Shown: positions 8,183 to 16,722, numbered from the stretch's first letter. The stretch is DNA of 45,806 nucleotides from Streptomyces roseoverticillatus (GCF_000719265.1 NZ_JOFL01000037.1:1-45806), one strand, 5' to 3'. Translations and numbers: made by a program. Notes: generated by a model not told the origin, from the letters alone.

Positions 8183-9403
8183 TCACCACACGACCGGAAG
8201 GTGTTCCGGTCCCCTGATGAGCGCGCTCCGCTGCCACCGGATCTTCTCCACGGGCTCCGCGAGGCGCAGGTCCGGGAAGCGCGTCATCAGCGAGGTGAGG
8301 ATGACCTCGGATTCCAGGCGGGCGAGCATCGAGCCCAGGCAGAAGTGCGGTCCGTGTCCGAAGGACAGGTGCGGATTGTGCTCCCGGTCGAAGTCGATCT
8401 CGTCGGGGTGGTCGAACACGGAGGGGTCGCGGTTGGCCGTGAGGTACGAGGAGTGCACCACTTCACCGGCGCGGATCAGCACGCCCCCCACTTCGACGTC
8501 CTCCATGGCGATGCGGCCGAGGCCGACGGCGTTGCGGTGGGGGATGTAGCGCAGGAGCTCCTCGATGGCCTGTGGCAGCAGCCCGGGCTCGCGGCGCAGC
8601 CGCTCCAGGTGCTGGGGGTGGGTGAGCAGGGCGTAGACCATGTTGCTGCTGTTGTTGCGCACGGCGTGGGCGGCGCTGGCCTGGATCAGCAGGGCGATGG
8701 CGACGGCCTCCTCCGTGCTGAGGTCGCCCTTGGCGACGGAGGCGGCCAGCTCGCTCGCGAGGTCGGGGCCCGGCTCCTTCTGCTTGCGCTCCAGCATCTC
8801 CACGAAGTAGGCGGCCATCTCCGCCTTGGCCCGGTCGCTGGCCTCCCGCCCGTGGCCCGCCGACAGCAGGACCTCCGTCCAGTGCGCCATCCGCGGCAGG
8901 TGCTCGTCCGGTACGCCCATCAGGTCGCTGATGACGGCGAGCGGCAGGGGCCCGTTCAGGTGCTTCATCAGGTCCGCCGGGGGGCCCTCGTGCTCCATGG
9001 CGTCGAGGAGTTCACCGGCCACGCGCTCGGCGCGGGGCCGGAGCCGTTCGAGGCTCGCGGGCGTGAAGGAGCGGGCCACGGCCTTGCGCAGCCGGGTGTG
9101 CTCGGGCGGGTCGGCGAAGCCCACGGCTTCGTCGAGCGGGATGAAGTGGGGGGCCAGCCGGGTGATCGGGCGGCCGAGCACGGCCTGGCGGCTGAACCGC
9201 GGGTCGGAGGTGACGAACTTGACGTCCTCGTAGCGCGTCACGAGCCAGGCGTGGCCCTCGCCGTGCGGGAGCTTGACCCGCGAGACCGGCTCCTCCCGCA
9301 GCCGCTCGGCCATGAAGGGGTCGAAGTCGAGCCCGCGGAGGTCCTCCACGGCCCAGAAGCGCACCGGGTGCTGCTCGGAGTCGGATGCTGTCGTGGTCGC
9401 CAT
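8183..9403 (-). CDS. Cytochrome P450, first of a tandem pair
   Basis: A 406-residue P450 with heme loop FGHGPHFCLG (C355) and EELLR as ExxR motif. The I-helix reads QASAAHAVRNNSSNM: by alignment to the conserved HP at the end of the next helix, His and Ala occupy the usual Glu/Asp-Thr pair, so both proton-relay residues are missing. That is unusual for a monooxygenase and could mean a coupling, isomerase or peroxide-type reaction, or a structural role beside its partner; this is inference. ATG 9403 follows a GGTGGGA ribosome site, and the longer frame upstream consists of a repetitive leader. No ferredoxin or reductase gene is adjacent. The divergent neighbour is a nuclease-TerD fusion gene. 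Confidence 0.92.
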   Translation of the reverse strand: MATTTASDSEQHPVRFWAVEDLRGLDFDPFMAERLREEPVSRVKLPHGEGHAWLVTRYEDVKFVTSDPRFSRQAVLGRPITRLAPHFIPLDEAVGFADPPEHTRLRKAVARSFTPASLERLRPRAERVAGELLDAMEHEGPPADLMKHLNGPLPLAVISDLMGVPDEHLPRMAHWTEVLLSAGHGREASDRAKAEMAAYFVEMLERKQKEPGPDLASELAASVAKGDLSTEEAVAIALLIQASAAHAVRNNSSNMVYALLTHPQHLERLRREPGLLPQAIEELLRYIPHRNAVGLGRIAMEDVEVGGVLIRAGEVVHSSYLTANRDPSVFDHPDEIDFDREHNPHLSFGHGPHFCLGSMLARLESEVILTSLMTRFPDLRLAEPVEKIRWQRSALIRGPEHLPVVW

Positions 9404-9441
9404 CAGCTGTCCCACCCGCCTGTTCCGTGCTGTTACCTGGG

Positions 9442-9473
9442 TATGTCTGTGGGTCTGTATGTCTGTATGTCTG
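9442..9473. repeat. Four 8-bp tandem repeats in the P450 leader
   Basis: Four consecutive 8-mers, TATGTCTG, TGGGTCTG, TATGTCTG, TATGTCTG, lie 39-70 bp before the first P450 start codon. They are AT-richer than the surroundings. They could be regulator half-sites or a simple microsatellite; they are not in a supported coding frame. Confidence 0.8.
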
Positions 9474-9626
9474 TGCCTGCGAACGTCCCCCCTCAGGGCA
9501 AGCTCCCCGGAAAGCCGCACGAGCAACGGGACACGCCGGGAAAATCACCCGTACGGCTTACGACGCCCGCCGCGCGCCCCACCGACACTCCGTCACATCA
9601 CCTACACCCAGGGCCCGAGCAGGGAT

Positions 9627-9652
9627 AACACTTACTAAATGACTAAAGTGTT
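9627..9652. promoter_or_regulatory. Inverted repeat upstream of the nuclease-TerD gene
   Basis: AACACTT (9627-9633) and AAGTGTT (9646-9652) are perfect 7-bp arms around a 12-nt AT-rich spacer with a direct repeat of ACTA. The element ends 3 bp before the ATG at 9656 and lies in an AT-rich island in otherwise GC-rich DNA. It probably covers the promoter, and the gene lacks a ribosome site, so the transcript may be leaderless with -10 TAAAGT. The shape is like a GntR- or TetR-type operator; the regulator is unknown. Confidence 0.5.
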
Positions 9653-9655
9653 CAC

Positions 9656-11758
9656 ATGAGTCGTCGCTCCAGTGGACTGATAGGCACCTGGGCCGAGGCG
9701 CAGCGTCAGCAGCAGCGCCGCCAGGAGGCCGAGCACCGGGAACAGATCCAGTTCCAGCGGGAGCAGGAGCGGCGGGAGCGGGCGGCGGCGCGCGAGGCCG
9801 CGCGGGCCGACCGGGAGCAGCGGGCCGCCTACCGGCAGCGGCGCGAGACCGAGGCGCGGCGGCGCACGGAGGAGCTGGACGCCCGGGTCGCGGAGGTGAC
9901 GGGGCTGCTGGTGGCGGGATGCCGGGTGCCGGCGTTCTCGACGGCGGCGCTGCGACGGCCCGAGACGGTGGAGCCGTTCCACCCGGGGCACCTGGGGCAG
10001 CCGGTGCCGATGCCGAACCCGGTCTTGTACCAGGCGCAGGGCGGCTGGGGCTTCGGCGCGAGCCGCAGCCGGGAGCAGTACGAGCAGGACCTGCGGGCCG
10101 CGCAGGCCGCCGAGGCGGCGCGGCTGCGGCAACTGGAGGCCTACCGGCGGCAGTACGAGCAGTGGGCGGCCGCGCACCTGACCGAGGTCCGGGAGCACAA
10201 CGCGGGCGTGGAGGAGATGCTCACGGCGCTGCGCGCAGGCGACCCCGACGCCGTCGTCGACTACTTCTCGGCCGCGCTGTACGCCTCCTCCGCCTGGCCC
10301 GCCGAGTTCCCGCACCAGGTGTCGGCCGCGTACGACCCGGGGGCCCGGCAGCTGGTGCTGCTGTGGGAGCTGCCGGGGTACGACATCGTGCCGGAGGCCA
10401 AGGCGGTGCGGTACATGCCGACCGCCGACGAGGAGAAGGAGACGGCGCGGCCCGCGGCGCAGCGCCGGGCCGTGTACCGGGACGTGCTGGCGCAGTGCGT
10501 GCTGCTGGTGCTGCGCGACCTCTTCGCCGCGGACGGCTCCGGGGTGCTGGAGTCCGTCGTCGTCAACGGCTTCGTCGACGACCACGACCCGGCCACGGGC
10601 CGCCGCGCCCAGATCGTCCTCGCCTCGGCCTCCGTCTCCCGCCCGGTCTTCGCCGGGCTGCACCTGGAGCAGGTCAGCGCGGTGGACTGCCTCACCGACG
10701 GGCTCGGCGGTCTGCTGTCCGCCCGGCCCGACCAGCTCGCCGCCGTGCGGCCGGGCCGGATGCCCGCCGACGTCGGGCGCAGCGTCGTCTCGCACGGGGG
10801 CGGCGACGACCCCGACCTGTACGAGATGGACCCGGTCGAGTTCGAGGCGCTGGTCGCCCAGCTGTTCCGCGCGCGGGGCATGCAGGCCGTGATGACGACC
10901 CGGTCCAACGACGGCGGCGTGGACGTCGAGGCGCTGGACCCCGACCCGATCAGCGGCGGCCGGATCATCGTGCAGGTGAAGCGGTACCGCAAGACGGTCC
11001 CGCCGACCGCGGTCCGGGACCTGTACGGCACGGTGCAGGGCGCGGGCGCCAACAAGGGCGTGCTGGTCACGACCTCCGGCTTCGGCCCCGGCTCGTACGC
11101 CTTCGCCAACGGCAAACCGCTCACTCTCGTCTCGGGCGAGGAGCTGGTGGGGCTGCTGGGCCGGCACGGGCTACGGGGCCGGCTCGGCGGCGGAGCGGGA
11201 GACCGCGCGGGGCGGGCCGCTCCCCCGGCGACCGCGCCGGACGACAGCGCGGCCGGCGAGCCCGACGTGCCCGGCGAGCACAACATCCTGGGCATGGCCT
11301 GGTCCGGCGCCGTCGCCCTCGACGTGTGCGCCCTCGTCTGCCACGGCACCCGCGTCCTCAGCGACGATCACTTCGTGTTCTTCAACAACACCGCCACCCC
11401 CGACGGGGCCGTGCGCACCGTGCCGCCGCCCCGCGGGGACAAGGCCGCCGTCCGCGTCGCCTTCGACGCGCTGCCCGCCGACGCCGACCGGCTCGTGCTC
11501 GTCGCGGCCGTCGACCCCGAGGTGAACCCGGAGGCCGACCTCGCGGGCTTCACGGACGCCCGGATCCGGCTGGCGGACGCGGCCGGGGCCGAGCTGGGAC
11601 AGCTGGAGGTCTCCGACGGCCGGGCGGGCGAGACGGCGCTCGTGCTCGGCTCCTTCCGGAAGCGGGCCGGCGGCGACTGGGACTTCGTGATCGGCGGCCA
11701 GGGCTACCCGGGCGGCCTGGAGGAGCTGCTGGGGGACTACGGGATCGAGGTCGCGTAG
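9656..11758 (+). CDS. Mrr-type restriction nuclease fused to a TerD domain
   Basis: The 700-residue protein has three parts. Residues 12-85 are a Gln/Arg/Glu-rich coiled coil. A middle region with another charged helix (about 140-185) leads into an Mrr-like nuclease domain at about 391-510: MDPVEFEALVAQLF, then D419-GGVD423 and Q440-V-K442, the D/QxK catalytic signature of Mrr-type PD-(D/E)XK enzymes. Residues 541-700 are a TerD domain (LGMAWSG, DHFVFFNN, VAFDALP), which in TerD proteins binds calcium and acts in stress and phage-response systems. The likely role is DNA cleavage controlled by the TerD stress module, probably in defence; this is inferred from domains. It stands alone, divergent from the P450 pair. 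The N-terminal segment 190-380 is not recognised. Confidence 0.85.
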   Translation: MSRRSSGLIGTWAEAQRQQQRRQEAEHREQIQFQREQERRERAAAREAARADREQRAAYRQRRETEARRRTEELDARVAEVTGLLVAGCRVPAFSTAALRRPETVEPFHPGHLGQPVPMPNPVLYQAQGGWGFGASRSREQYEQDLRAAQAAEAARLRQLEAYRRQYEQWAAAHLTEVREHNAGVEEMLTALRAGDPDAVVDYFSAALYASSAWPAEFPHQVSAAYDPGARQLVLLWELPGYDIVPEAKAVRYMPTADEEKETARPAAQRRAVYRDVLAQCVLLVLRDLFAADGSGVLESVVVNGFVDDHDPATGRRAQIVLASASVSRPVFAGLHLEQVSAVDCLTDGLGGLLSARPDQLAAVRPGRMPADVGRSVVSHGGGDDPDLYEMDPVEFEALVAQLFRARGMQAVMTTRSNDGGVDVEALDPDPISGGRIIVQVKRYRKTVPPTAVRDLYGTVQGAGANKGVLVTTSGFGPGSYAFANGKPLTLVSGEELVGLLGRHGLRGRLGGGAGDRAGRAAPPATAPDDSAAGEPDVPGEHNILGMAWSGAVALDVCALVCHGTRVLSDDHFVFFNNTATPDGAVRTVPPPRGDKAAVRVAFDALPADADRLVLVAAVDPEVNPEADLAGFTDARIRLADAAGAELGQLEVSDGRAGETALVLGSFRKRAGGDWDFVIGGQGYPGGLEELLGDYGIEVA

Positions 11759-11770
11759 GAAACCGAGGCC

Positions 11771-11874
11771 GGTGAGAAGCCGCGCAAGAACGAGCCGGTG
11801 GGCAGCCGCGCAAGACCGAGCCGGTGGGCAGCCGCGCAAGACCGAGCGGGTGAGAAGCCGCACAAGATCGGCCG
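11771..11874. repeat. Four 26-bp direct repeats between the nuclease gene and recQ
   Basis: Four head-to-tail 26-bp copies start at 11771, 11797, 11823 and 11849. The core is GGTGrGmAGCCGCGCAAGA; copies 2 and 3 differ at one base, copies 1 and 4 are more diverged. They lie just after the nuclease-TerD stop and 56 bp before recQ. They are not part of a supported gene and have no strong dyad. Confidence 0.85.
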
Positions 11875-11881
11875 CCGGGAG

Positions 11882-11890
11882 TTATCCACA
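11882..11890 (+). promoter_or_regulatory. DnaA-box-like sequence upstream of recQ
   Basis: TTATCCACA is an exact match to the classical DnaA box. It lies 40 bp before the recQ start and next to a four-copy direct repeat. A single box could regulate recQ; there is no cluster of boxes, so this is not an origin. Confidence 0.45.
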
Positions 11891-11917
11891 GCCCCCGTGC
11901 GTGTCGGCGGACCCCCC

Positions 11918-11923
11918 TAGACT
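11918..11923 (+). promoter_or_regulatory. -10 element of a leaderless recQ promoter
   Basis: TAGACT ends 6 nt before the recQ ATG, which places the transcription start at or near the A of the start codon. No ribosome site precedes the ATG, which fits a leaderless transcript, common in Streptomyces. No good -35 box is seen. Confidence 0.5.
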
Positions 11924-11929
11924 TTCCGC

Positions 11930-13861
11930 ATGGCCGACCTCACCGAGACCGCCCGCCCCGCCGCCCCCATCCCTTCCCCTTCTCCCTCCCCCACGCCCGC
12001 CGCCGCGGGCAGTGAGGCCCTGGGCTGCCTGCGGCGCGTCTTCGGTTACGACGCGTTCCGCGGCGACCAGGAGGCGATCATCGAGCACGTCGTCGCCGGC
12101 GGCGACGCGCTCGTCCTGATGCCGACCGGTGGCGGAAAGTCGCTGTGCTACCAGATCCCGGCCCTGGTCAGGCCGGGCGTCGGCGTGGTCGTGTCCCCCT
12201 TGATCGCCCTCATGCAGGACCAGGTGGACGCGCTGCGGGCCCTGGGCGTCCGGGCGGGCTTCCTCAATTCCACGCAGGACATGGACGAGCGCCGGCTGGT
12301 CGAGGCGGAGTTCCTCGCCGGCGAGCTCGACCTGCTGTACCTGGCGCCTGAGCGGCTGCGCGTGGAGGGCACGCTCCGGCTGCTGGACCGCGGCAAGATC
12401 TCCCTCTTCGCCATCGACGAAGCGCACTGCGTGGCCCAGTGGGGCCACGACTTCCGGCCGGACTACCTGGCCCTGTCCGCGCTGCACGAGCGCTGGCCCG
12501 ACGTGCCGCGCATCGCCCTGACCGCGACGGCCACGGAGGCCACGCACGCCGAGATCGCCGCCCGGCTGCAGCTGCAGGGCGCCCGGCACTTCGTCGCGAG
12601 CTTCGACCGGCCCAACATCCAGTACCGCATCGCGCCGAAGAACGACCCGAAGAAGCAGCTCCTGGAGCTGCTGCGCACCGAGCACGCGGGCGACGCGGGC
12701 GTCGTCTACTGCCTCTCCCGCAAGAGCGTGGAGGACACCGCCGCCTTCCTCGCCCAGCAGGGCATCGAGGCGCTGCCGTACCACGCGGGCCTCGACGCGG
12801 GCACGCGCGCCGCGAACCAGGCGCGCTTCCTGCGCGAGGACGGCATCGTGATGGTCGCGACGATCGCCTTCGGCATGGGCATCGACAAGCCGGACGTACG
12901 GTTCGTCGCCCACGTCGACCTGCCGAAGTCCGTCGAGGGCTACTACCAGGAGACGGGCCGCGCCGGGCGCGACGGCCTGCCGTCCACGGCCTGGCTGGCG
13001 TACGGCCTGCAGGATGTCGTCCAGCAGCGCAAGATGATCGACGGCTCCGAGGGCGACGAGTCCCACCGCCGCCGCCTGGCCTCCCACCTCGACGCGATGC
13101 TGGCCCTGTGCGAGACCGTCGAGTGCCGCCGCGTACAGCTCCTCGCGTACTTCGGGCAGGAGAGCGGCCCCTGCGGCAACTGCGACACCTGCCTCACCCC
13201 CGCCGAGACGTGGGACGGCACGATCGCCGCCCAGAAGTTCCTCTCCGCGGTCTACCGGCTCGCGCGCGAGCGGCGCCAGAAGTTCGGCGCGGGCCAGATC
13301 ATCGACATTCTGCTCGGCAAGAAGACCGCGAAGGTCATCCAGCACGACCACGACGGCCTCACCGTCTTCGGCATCGGCGCCGAGCTCAGCACGGCGCAGT
13401 GGCGGGGCGTGGTCCGGCAGCTGCTCGCGCAGGGCCTGCTCGCCGTCGAGGGCGAGTACGGCACGCTCGTCCTCACGGACGCCAGCGGCGAGGTGCTGGG
13501 CGGCCGGCGCGAGGTGCGGCTCCGCAGCGAGCCGGAGCGGCCGGCGCGGACGGCGGCCAAGTCCGCCGGGTCCGGCTCCGGCAAGCGGCCCGCACCGGCC
13601 GACCTCCCCACCGAGGCACTGCCGGTCTTCGAGGCGCTCCGAGCATGGCGCGCGGCCACGGCAAAGGAACAAGGCGTCCCGGCGTACGTGATCTTCCACG
13701 ACGCGACGCTCCGGGAAATCGCCACGGCCTCACCCACGTCCCTCACCGAACTGGCCGGGGTGAGCGGCGTAGGCGAGAGCAAGCTGGCGAAGCACGGCGA
13801 GAAGATCCTCGACCTGCTGACGGAGCTGCGCACGGCGACGGAGCTGGAAACAGACGGCTGA
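11930..13861 (+). CDS. recQ: ATP-dependent DNA helicase RecQ
   Basis: A 643-residue 3'-5' DNA helicase of superfamily 2, acting in recombination repair and fork maintenance. A Pro/Ser-rich N-terminal tail of 25 residues precedes the helicase core. Motif I is MPTGGGKS (K70); motif II is DEAH followed by the RecQ-specific [13 protein letters not shown]; motif VI is [10 protein letters not shown]. The zinc-binding subdomain has Cys in ECRR and in [10 protein letters not shown] winged-helix region (RQC) follows at about 440-520 and an HRDC domain at about 565-640 ([24 protein letters not shown]). The length and domain order are standard for RecQ. ATG 11930 directly follows a -10 box with no ribosome site. 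Confidence 0.95.
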   Translation: MADLTETARPAAPIPSPSPSPTPAAAGSEALGCLRRVFGYDAFRGDQEAIIEHVVAGGDALVLMPTGGGKSLCYQIPALVRPGVGVVVSPLIALMQDQVDALRALGVRAGFLNSTQDMDERRLVEAEFLAGELDLLYLAPERLRVEGTLRLLDRGKISLFAIDEAHCVAQWGHDFRPDYLALSALHERWPDVPRIALTATATEATHAEIAARLQLQGARHFVASFDRPNIQYRIAPKNDPKKQLLELLRTEHAGDAGVVYCLSRKSVEDTAAFLAQQGIEALPYHAGLDAGTRAANQARFLREDGIVMVATIAFGMGIDKPDVRFVAHVDLPKSVEGYYQETGRAGRDGLPSTAWLAYGLQDVVQQRKMIDGSEGDESHRRRLASHLDAMLALCETVECRRVQLLAYFGQESGPCGNCDTCLTPAETWDGTIAAQKFLSAVYRLARERRQKFGAGQIIDILLGKKTAKVIQHDHDGLTVFGIGAELSTAQWRGVVRQLLAQGLLAVEGEYGTLVLTDASGEVLGGRREVRLRSEPERPARTAAKSAGSGSGKRPAPADLPTEALPVFEALRAWRAATAKEQGVPAYVIFHDATLREIATASPTSLTELAGVSGVGESKLAKHGEKILDLLTELRTATELETDG

Positions 13862-14050
13862 CGAGGGCGGTCGGCGGACGACGGCGGGAGGGGGCCGGGG
13901 GCGCAGGGGCAGGGGCCTGGATGCTGACGTGTATTTGTGGCGCCAAGTGCCGGGCAAGAACACGTAGAGGGGAAGGGCGCCGTAAATATACGGTCCAGGG
14001 ACCCTGCCCCGGAGCCCCCGGCACCCGGCCCACGACCACGGCCCGGAGCC

Positions 14051-15151
14051 TCAGCCCCGCCGCGGCTTGATCCGCTGCTGCGCCGCCAGGACCGCCGCGC
14101 CGTAGCGGGGGTCCGGCCGCAGGGCGTGTTCGCGGTGGCAGGCCTCGGTGAATTTGAGGACGTGCTCGTCGCCGTGCTCGACGGCCCGGGCGATGAGCTC
14201 GTCGAACGGCGGCACGTCCGTCTCCGCCGCTTCCCGGGCCGCCGTCTCCTCCCCGCCCCGGTCGTCGGTGAAGGCCACGAGCAGCGTCGTGTGGACGTGC
14301 CAGAGCGCGGCCGCGGACGGCGCGTGGAGCTCGTCGGGCAGGTGCGGCAGCACGAGCCGTACGGCGGCGGGCGCGGTGACCGCGTGCACGAGCGGTACGG
14401 GGAAGAGCTCGGGGTGCCCGAGGTAGACCCCGGCGAACGCGGTGGTCATTTCGCTGAGCAGCCACTGCGTCCCGGCGGGGGCGAGGGCGCCCAGCGCCTC
14501 GTGGTAGCCGGCCAGCTCGCCGGGCCGGGCGAGCCGTTCCGCGGCGACGGCGCGCCCCCGCTTGCCGGGCCCGGCGTAGGGGGTGCGGGGCAGTGCGGCG
14601 ATGGCGCCCGCCAGGTCGTGGTGCCCGCTCATGCGGACCTCGCCGGGCAGGTGGGCGAACCGCGCGGCCCAGTAGGCCATGCCCCGGGCCAGCTCGGTGA
14701 GCTGATGGGGCGTCGGCTGCTCGGCGGCCGCGAGGGAGCGCACGGCGTGGGCCGTACGGATCAGACCGTGTGTCAGGCCCGCGAGGAGGCCGGGCAGGAG
14801 CCGGGGCCACCAGCGGGCGAGCACGTCGCGCCAGGGTGCGGCGGCGAGTTCGCGGCGGAAGAGCTCCTCCCAGTCGCCGGCGCGGGAGAAGTCGCCGAGC
14901 GCGGGGCGCCAGGACGTCTCGTCGGCGGGGTCGAGGGCGAAGCTGCGTGCGGGCAGGTCGTGGTGGGGCATGGCGGTGCGGTAGCCCTCGACCCAGGCGG
15001 CCACTTCACCGCCGTGGCCGAGGGCGGCGAGCGCCTCGGCGCCCATGGGCCCGTGGTTGGCGAGGTCGGCGCTGCCCCCGCGCTCGTACCCCAGGTCGTC
15101 CATGCGCTCCAGCGCCTCGTTGAGTGCGTCGTGGTATCGGATCGCCGGCAT
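14051..15151 (-). CDS. Questin oxidase-like protein (DUF4243)
   Basis: A 366-residue protein matching the questin oxidase family, whose fungal members open an anthraquinone ring in secondary metabolism; bacterial members are uncharacterised. Motifs include NHGPMGAEAL near the N-terminus, HGLIRTAHAVRSL in the middle, and HVHTTLLVAF and DEHVLKFTEACHREHAL near the C-terminus. Several conserved His residues could bind a metal. GGAGGAG lies upstream of ATG 15151. The gene is divergent from a MarR-type regulator with a palindrome in the shared promoter region, so it is probably the target of that repressor. It converges with recQ across about 190 bp holding GC-rich dyads. Confidence 0.85.
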   Translation of the reverse strand: MPAIRYHDALNEALERMDDLGYERGGSADLANHGPMGAEALAALGHGGEVAAWVEGYRTAMPHHDLPARSFALDPADETSWRPALGDFSRAGDWEELFRRELAAAPWRDVLARWWPRLLPGLLAGLTHGLIRTAHAVRSLAAAEQPTPHQLTELARGMAYWAARFAHLPGEVRMSGHHDLAGAIAALPRTPYAGPGKRGRAVAAERLARPGELAGYHEALGALAPAGTQWLLSEMTTAFAGVYLGHPELFPVPLVHAVTAPAAVRLVLPHLPDELHAPSAAALWHVHTTLLVAFTDDRGGEETAAREAAETDVPPFDELIARAVEHGDEHVLKFTEACHREHALRPDPRYGAAVLAAQQRIKPRRG

Positions 15152-15198
15152 GACAGAACTCCTCCCCCTGCAACGGATCGCTTCGGCTTACCCAATAG

Positions 15199-15223
15199 TT
15201 CGGATTTCCGAAGCGTCTACACT
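15199..15223. promoter_or_regulatory. MarR operator and promoter between divergent genes
   Basis: TTCGGA-TT-TCCGAA (15199-15212) is a perfect 6-bp inverted repeat directly before TACACT (15218-15223), a -10 box that ends 6 nt before the marR-type ATG and suggests a leaderless transcript. The palindrome also sits in the promoter region of the leftward questin oxidase-like gene. It is a natural autoregulatory operator. Confidence 0.6.
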
Positions 15224-15229
15224 CGCAGT

Positions 15230-15754
15230 ATGCCGCACGACCCCGCACCCGGGAAGGACCGCCCCCGGCTTCCCACCCCCGAGGAGACCGAAGCGATCGG
15301 TCTCGTCCCGCTGCTCTCCCCGTACATCCGCCAGGCCCGCACCGAAATGCCGGACGAGCTGCGCGCGCTCTTCGAGGCGCACAGCCTCACGGCGCGGCAC
15401 GGCGCGGTCCTGCCGCAGCTGATCGCCGAAGCGCCTCTGGCCGTGGGCGAACTGGCGCGCAGGATGCGGCTGTCCTTGTCGACCACGAGCGAGCTGGTCG
15501 GCGCCCTGAACCGGGCCGGCCTGGTGGAGCGCCGCGAGGATCCCGCGAACCGGCGCCGCACGCTCGTGGCCGTCGTGGACGGTCACCGGCCGGCGGTCGA
15601 GGCGTTCATCGCCACCCGCTCGCAGCCGCTGCTGCGCGCGCTCGACAGCCTCTCGCCCCGCGACCGGGCAGGGTTCGTCGCGGGCCTGACCGCGTGGGCC
15701 CGCGAAACGCAGCAGGCCGGGGGTGGGGCGCCAGTGGACAGGAGCGGCTCCTGA
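15230..15754 (+). CDS. MarR family transcriptional regulator
   Basis: A 174-residue winged-helix DNA-binding protein. Helix-turn-helix and wing lie at about 78-118: LAVGELARRMRLSLSTTSEL, then VGALNRAGLVERREDPANRR, where the DPANRRRTLV stretch is the typical wing. Flanking helices would form the dimer and ligand-binding region. It is divergent from the questin oxidase-like gene and a perfect palindrome lies in between, so it probably represses that gene and itself until a phenolic or quinone ligand binds; the ligand is inferred from the family. The in-frame extension upstream runs antisense to the questin oxidase-like gene and is not part of the protein. Confidence 0.9.
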   Translation: MPHDPAPGKDRPRLPTPEETEAIGLVPLLSPYIRQARTEMPDELRALFEAHSLTARHGAVLPQLIAEAPLAVGELARRMRLSLSTTSELVGALNRAGLVERREDPANRRRTLVAVVDGHRPAVEAFIATRSQPLLRALDSLSPRDRAGFVAGLTAWARETQQAGGGAPVDRSGS

Positions 15755-15755
15755 C

Positions 15756-16691
15756 TCACCGCACGCCGGTGAGGTGGGCGTACACCACCACGTTCCCCAA
15801 GTACGCGTGGCTCTCCTCGGAGAACCCGCCCCCGCAGGTGATCAGCCGCAACTCGGCGCGCTTCGCGGGCCCGTAGACCTTCTGCGAGGGGAAGTCCGCG
15901 CGGCTGTACACCTCGATCGCGTCGATGGCGAAGAGCGCCGTCCGGCCGTCCGCGCGCGCGACCTCCACGCGGTACCCCTTCTTCAGGGCGCCGAGGTTGT
16001 AGAAGACGGCGGGCCCGGTGGTGGTGTCGACGTGGCCGGCGACGACGGCGGTGCCGGTCGCGCCGGGCGCGGCGCCGTCCGCGTACCAGCCGGCGACGTT
16101 GCTCTCGTCGTCCCGCGGGCTGGAGAGGCTGCCGTCCGCGAGCAGGCGCAGGGGCTCCAGCGGCGCGTCGACGTCGATCGCCGGGATCCGCACCCGCGTG
16201 GGCACGGCGATCGGCAGCGGCGGGACCGCGCGCTCGCCGCGGGCCGGTTCCGTACGGGGCCCGGTGGCAGGGAAGGCCTCGGCCGCGGAGGGCTGCGGGG
16301 GCGGGTCCTGGATGTCGGCCCCGCGCTGGATCAGCCAGCTGCCCGCGCACAGGGCCGCGGCGAGCAGCACGGCGACGACGGCCTTGCGCCGGGAGTCGCG
16401 CGCCTGGGGGGACGGCGGGCGGCGGCCGGGCCGGGCGGCGCCACCGGGGCCGGGGCCACGACCGCCGCCGGAGCCGCCGCCGGGGCCGGGACCGCCGAAG
16501 CACGCGGGAGCAGCCGGGCGGGGCCCGAAGGACAGCGAGGACGGCGAGGACAGGGAGGACAGCGAGGACGGGCAGGCCGGGGAGCCCGCCGGCGCCCGCA
16601 GGCGCGGGTTCCGCCGCATCTGCCGCGAGTTCCGCGCCTTGCGGGAGCCGCGTGCCCGCCGGCCGTCGCCGGCGTTCTGCGACTGGGACAT
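15756..16691 (-). CDS. Class F sortase
   Basis: A 311-residue membrane-anchored transpeptidase. The first 100 residues are basic and then Pro/Gly/Ser-rich and probably cytoplasmic and disordered; a membrane helix follows at about 104-122 (AVVAVLLAAALCAGSWLI). The sortase barrel covers about 165-311 with catalytic H220 (VVAGHVD) and C286 (RLITCGGGF). Class F sortases attach secreted proteins to the cell wall in actinobacteria. I do not see the catalytic Arg at the usual place after the Cys strand (the sequence is HAYLGNVVVYA), which may be a class feature or a real loss. GGAGGAG precedes ATG 16691. It lies 87 bp downstream of a secreted protein gene that may be its partner. It converges with the marR gene, the stops being 1 bp apart. 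Confidence 0.9.
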   Translation of the reverse strand: MSQSQNAGDGRRARGSRKARNSRQMRRNPRLRAPAGSPACPSSLSSLSSPSSLSFGPRPAAPACFGGPGPGGGSGGGRGPGPGGAARPGRRPPSPQARDSRRKAVVAVLLAAALCAGSWLIQRGADIQDPPPQPSAAEAFPATGPRTEPARGERAVPPLPIAVPTRVRIPAIDVDAPLEPLRLLADGSLSSPRDDESNVAGWYADGAAPGATGTAVVAGHVDTTTGPAVFYNLGALKKGYRVEVARADGRTALFAIDAIEVYSRADFPSQKVYGPAKRAELRLITCGGGFSEESHAYLGNVVVYAHLTGVR

Positions 16692-16722
16692 GGATCTCCT
16701 CCACCGCGTCCGCCGCGCCCGT

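Noticed and set aside
9493..9534. 13-codon minus-strand ORF (MSRCSCGFPGSLP) upstream of the P450 pair as a possible modified-peptide precursor
   Set aside because: It has no ribosome site and no aromatic residues other than one Phe, and it lacks the Tyr/Trp/His patterns used by known P450-crosslinked peptides.
11771..11890. Replication origin from iterons plus a DnaA box
   Set aside because: There is only one DnaA box, no AT-rich unwinding region and no replication initiator gene.
11882..13699. 605-residue minus-strand frame opposite recQ
   Set aside because: It is a shadow of recQ, with no domain and no ribosome site.
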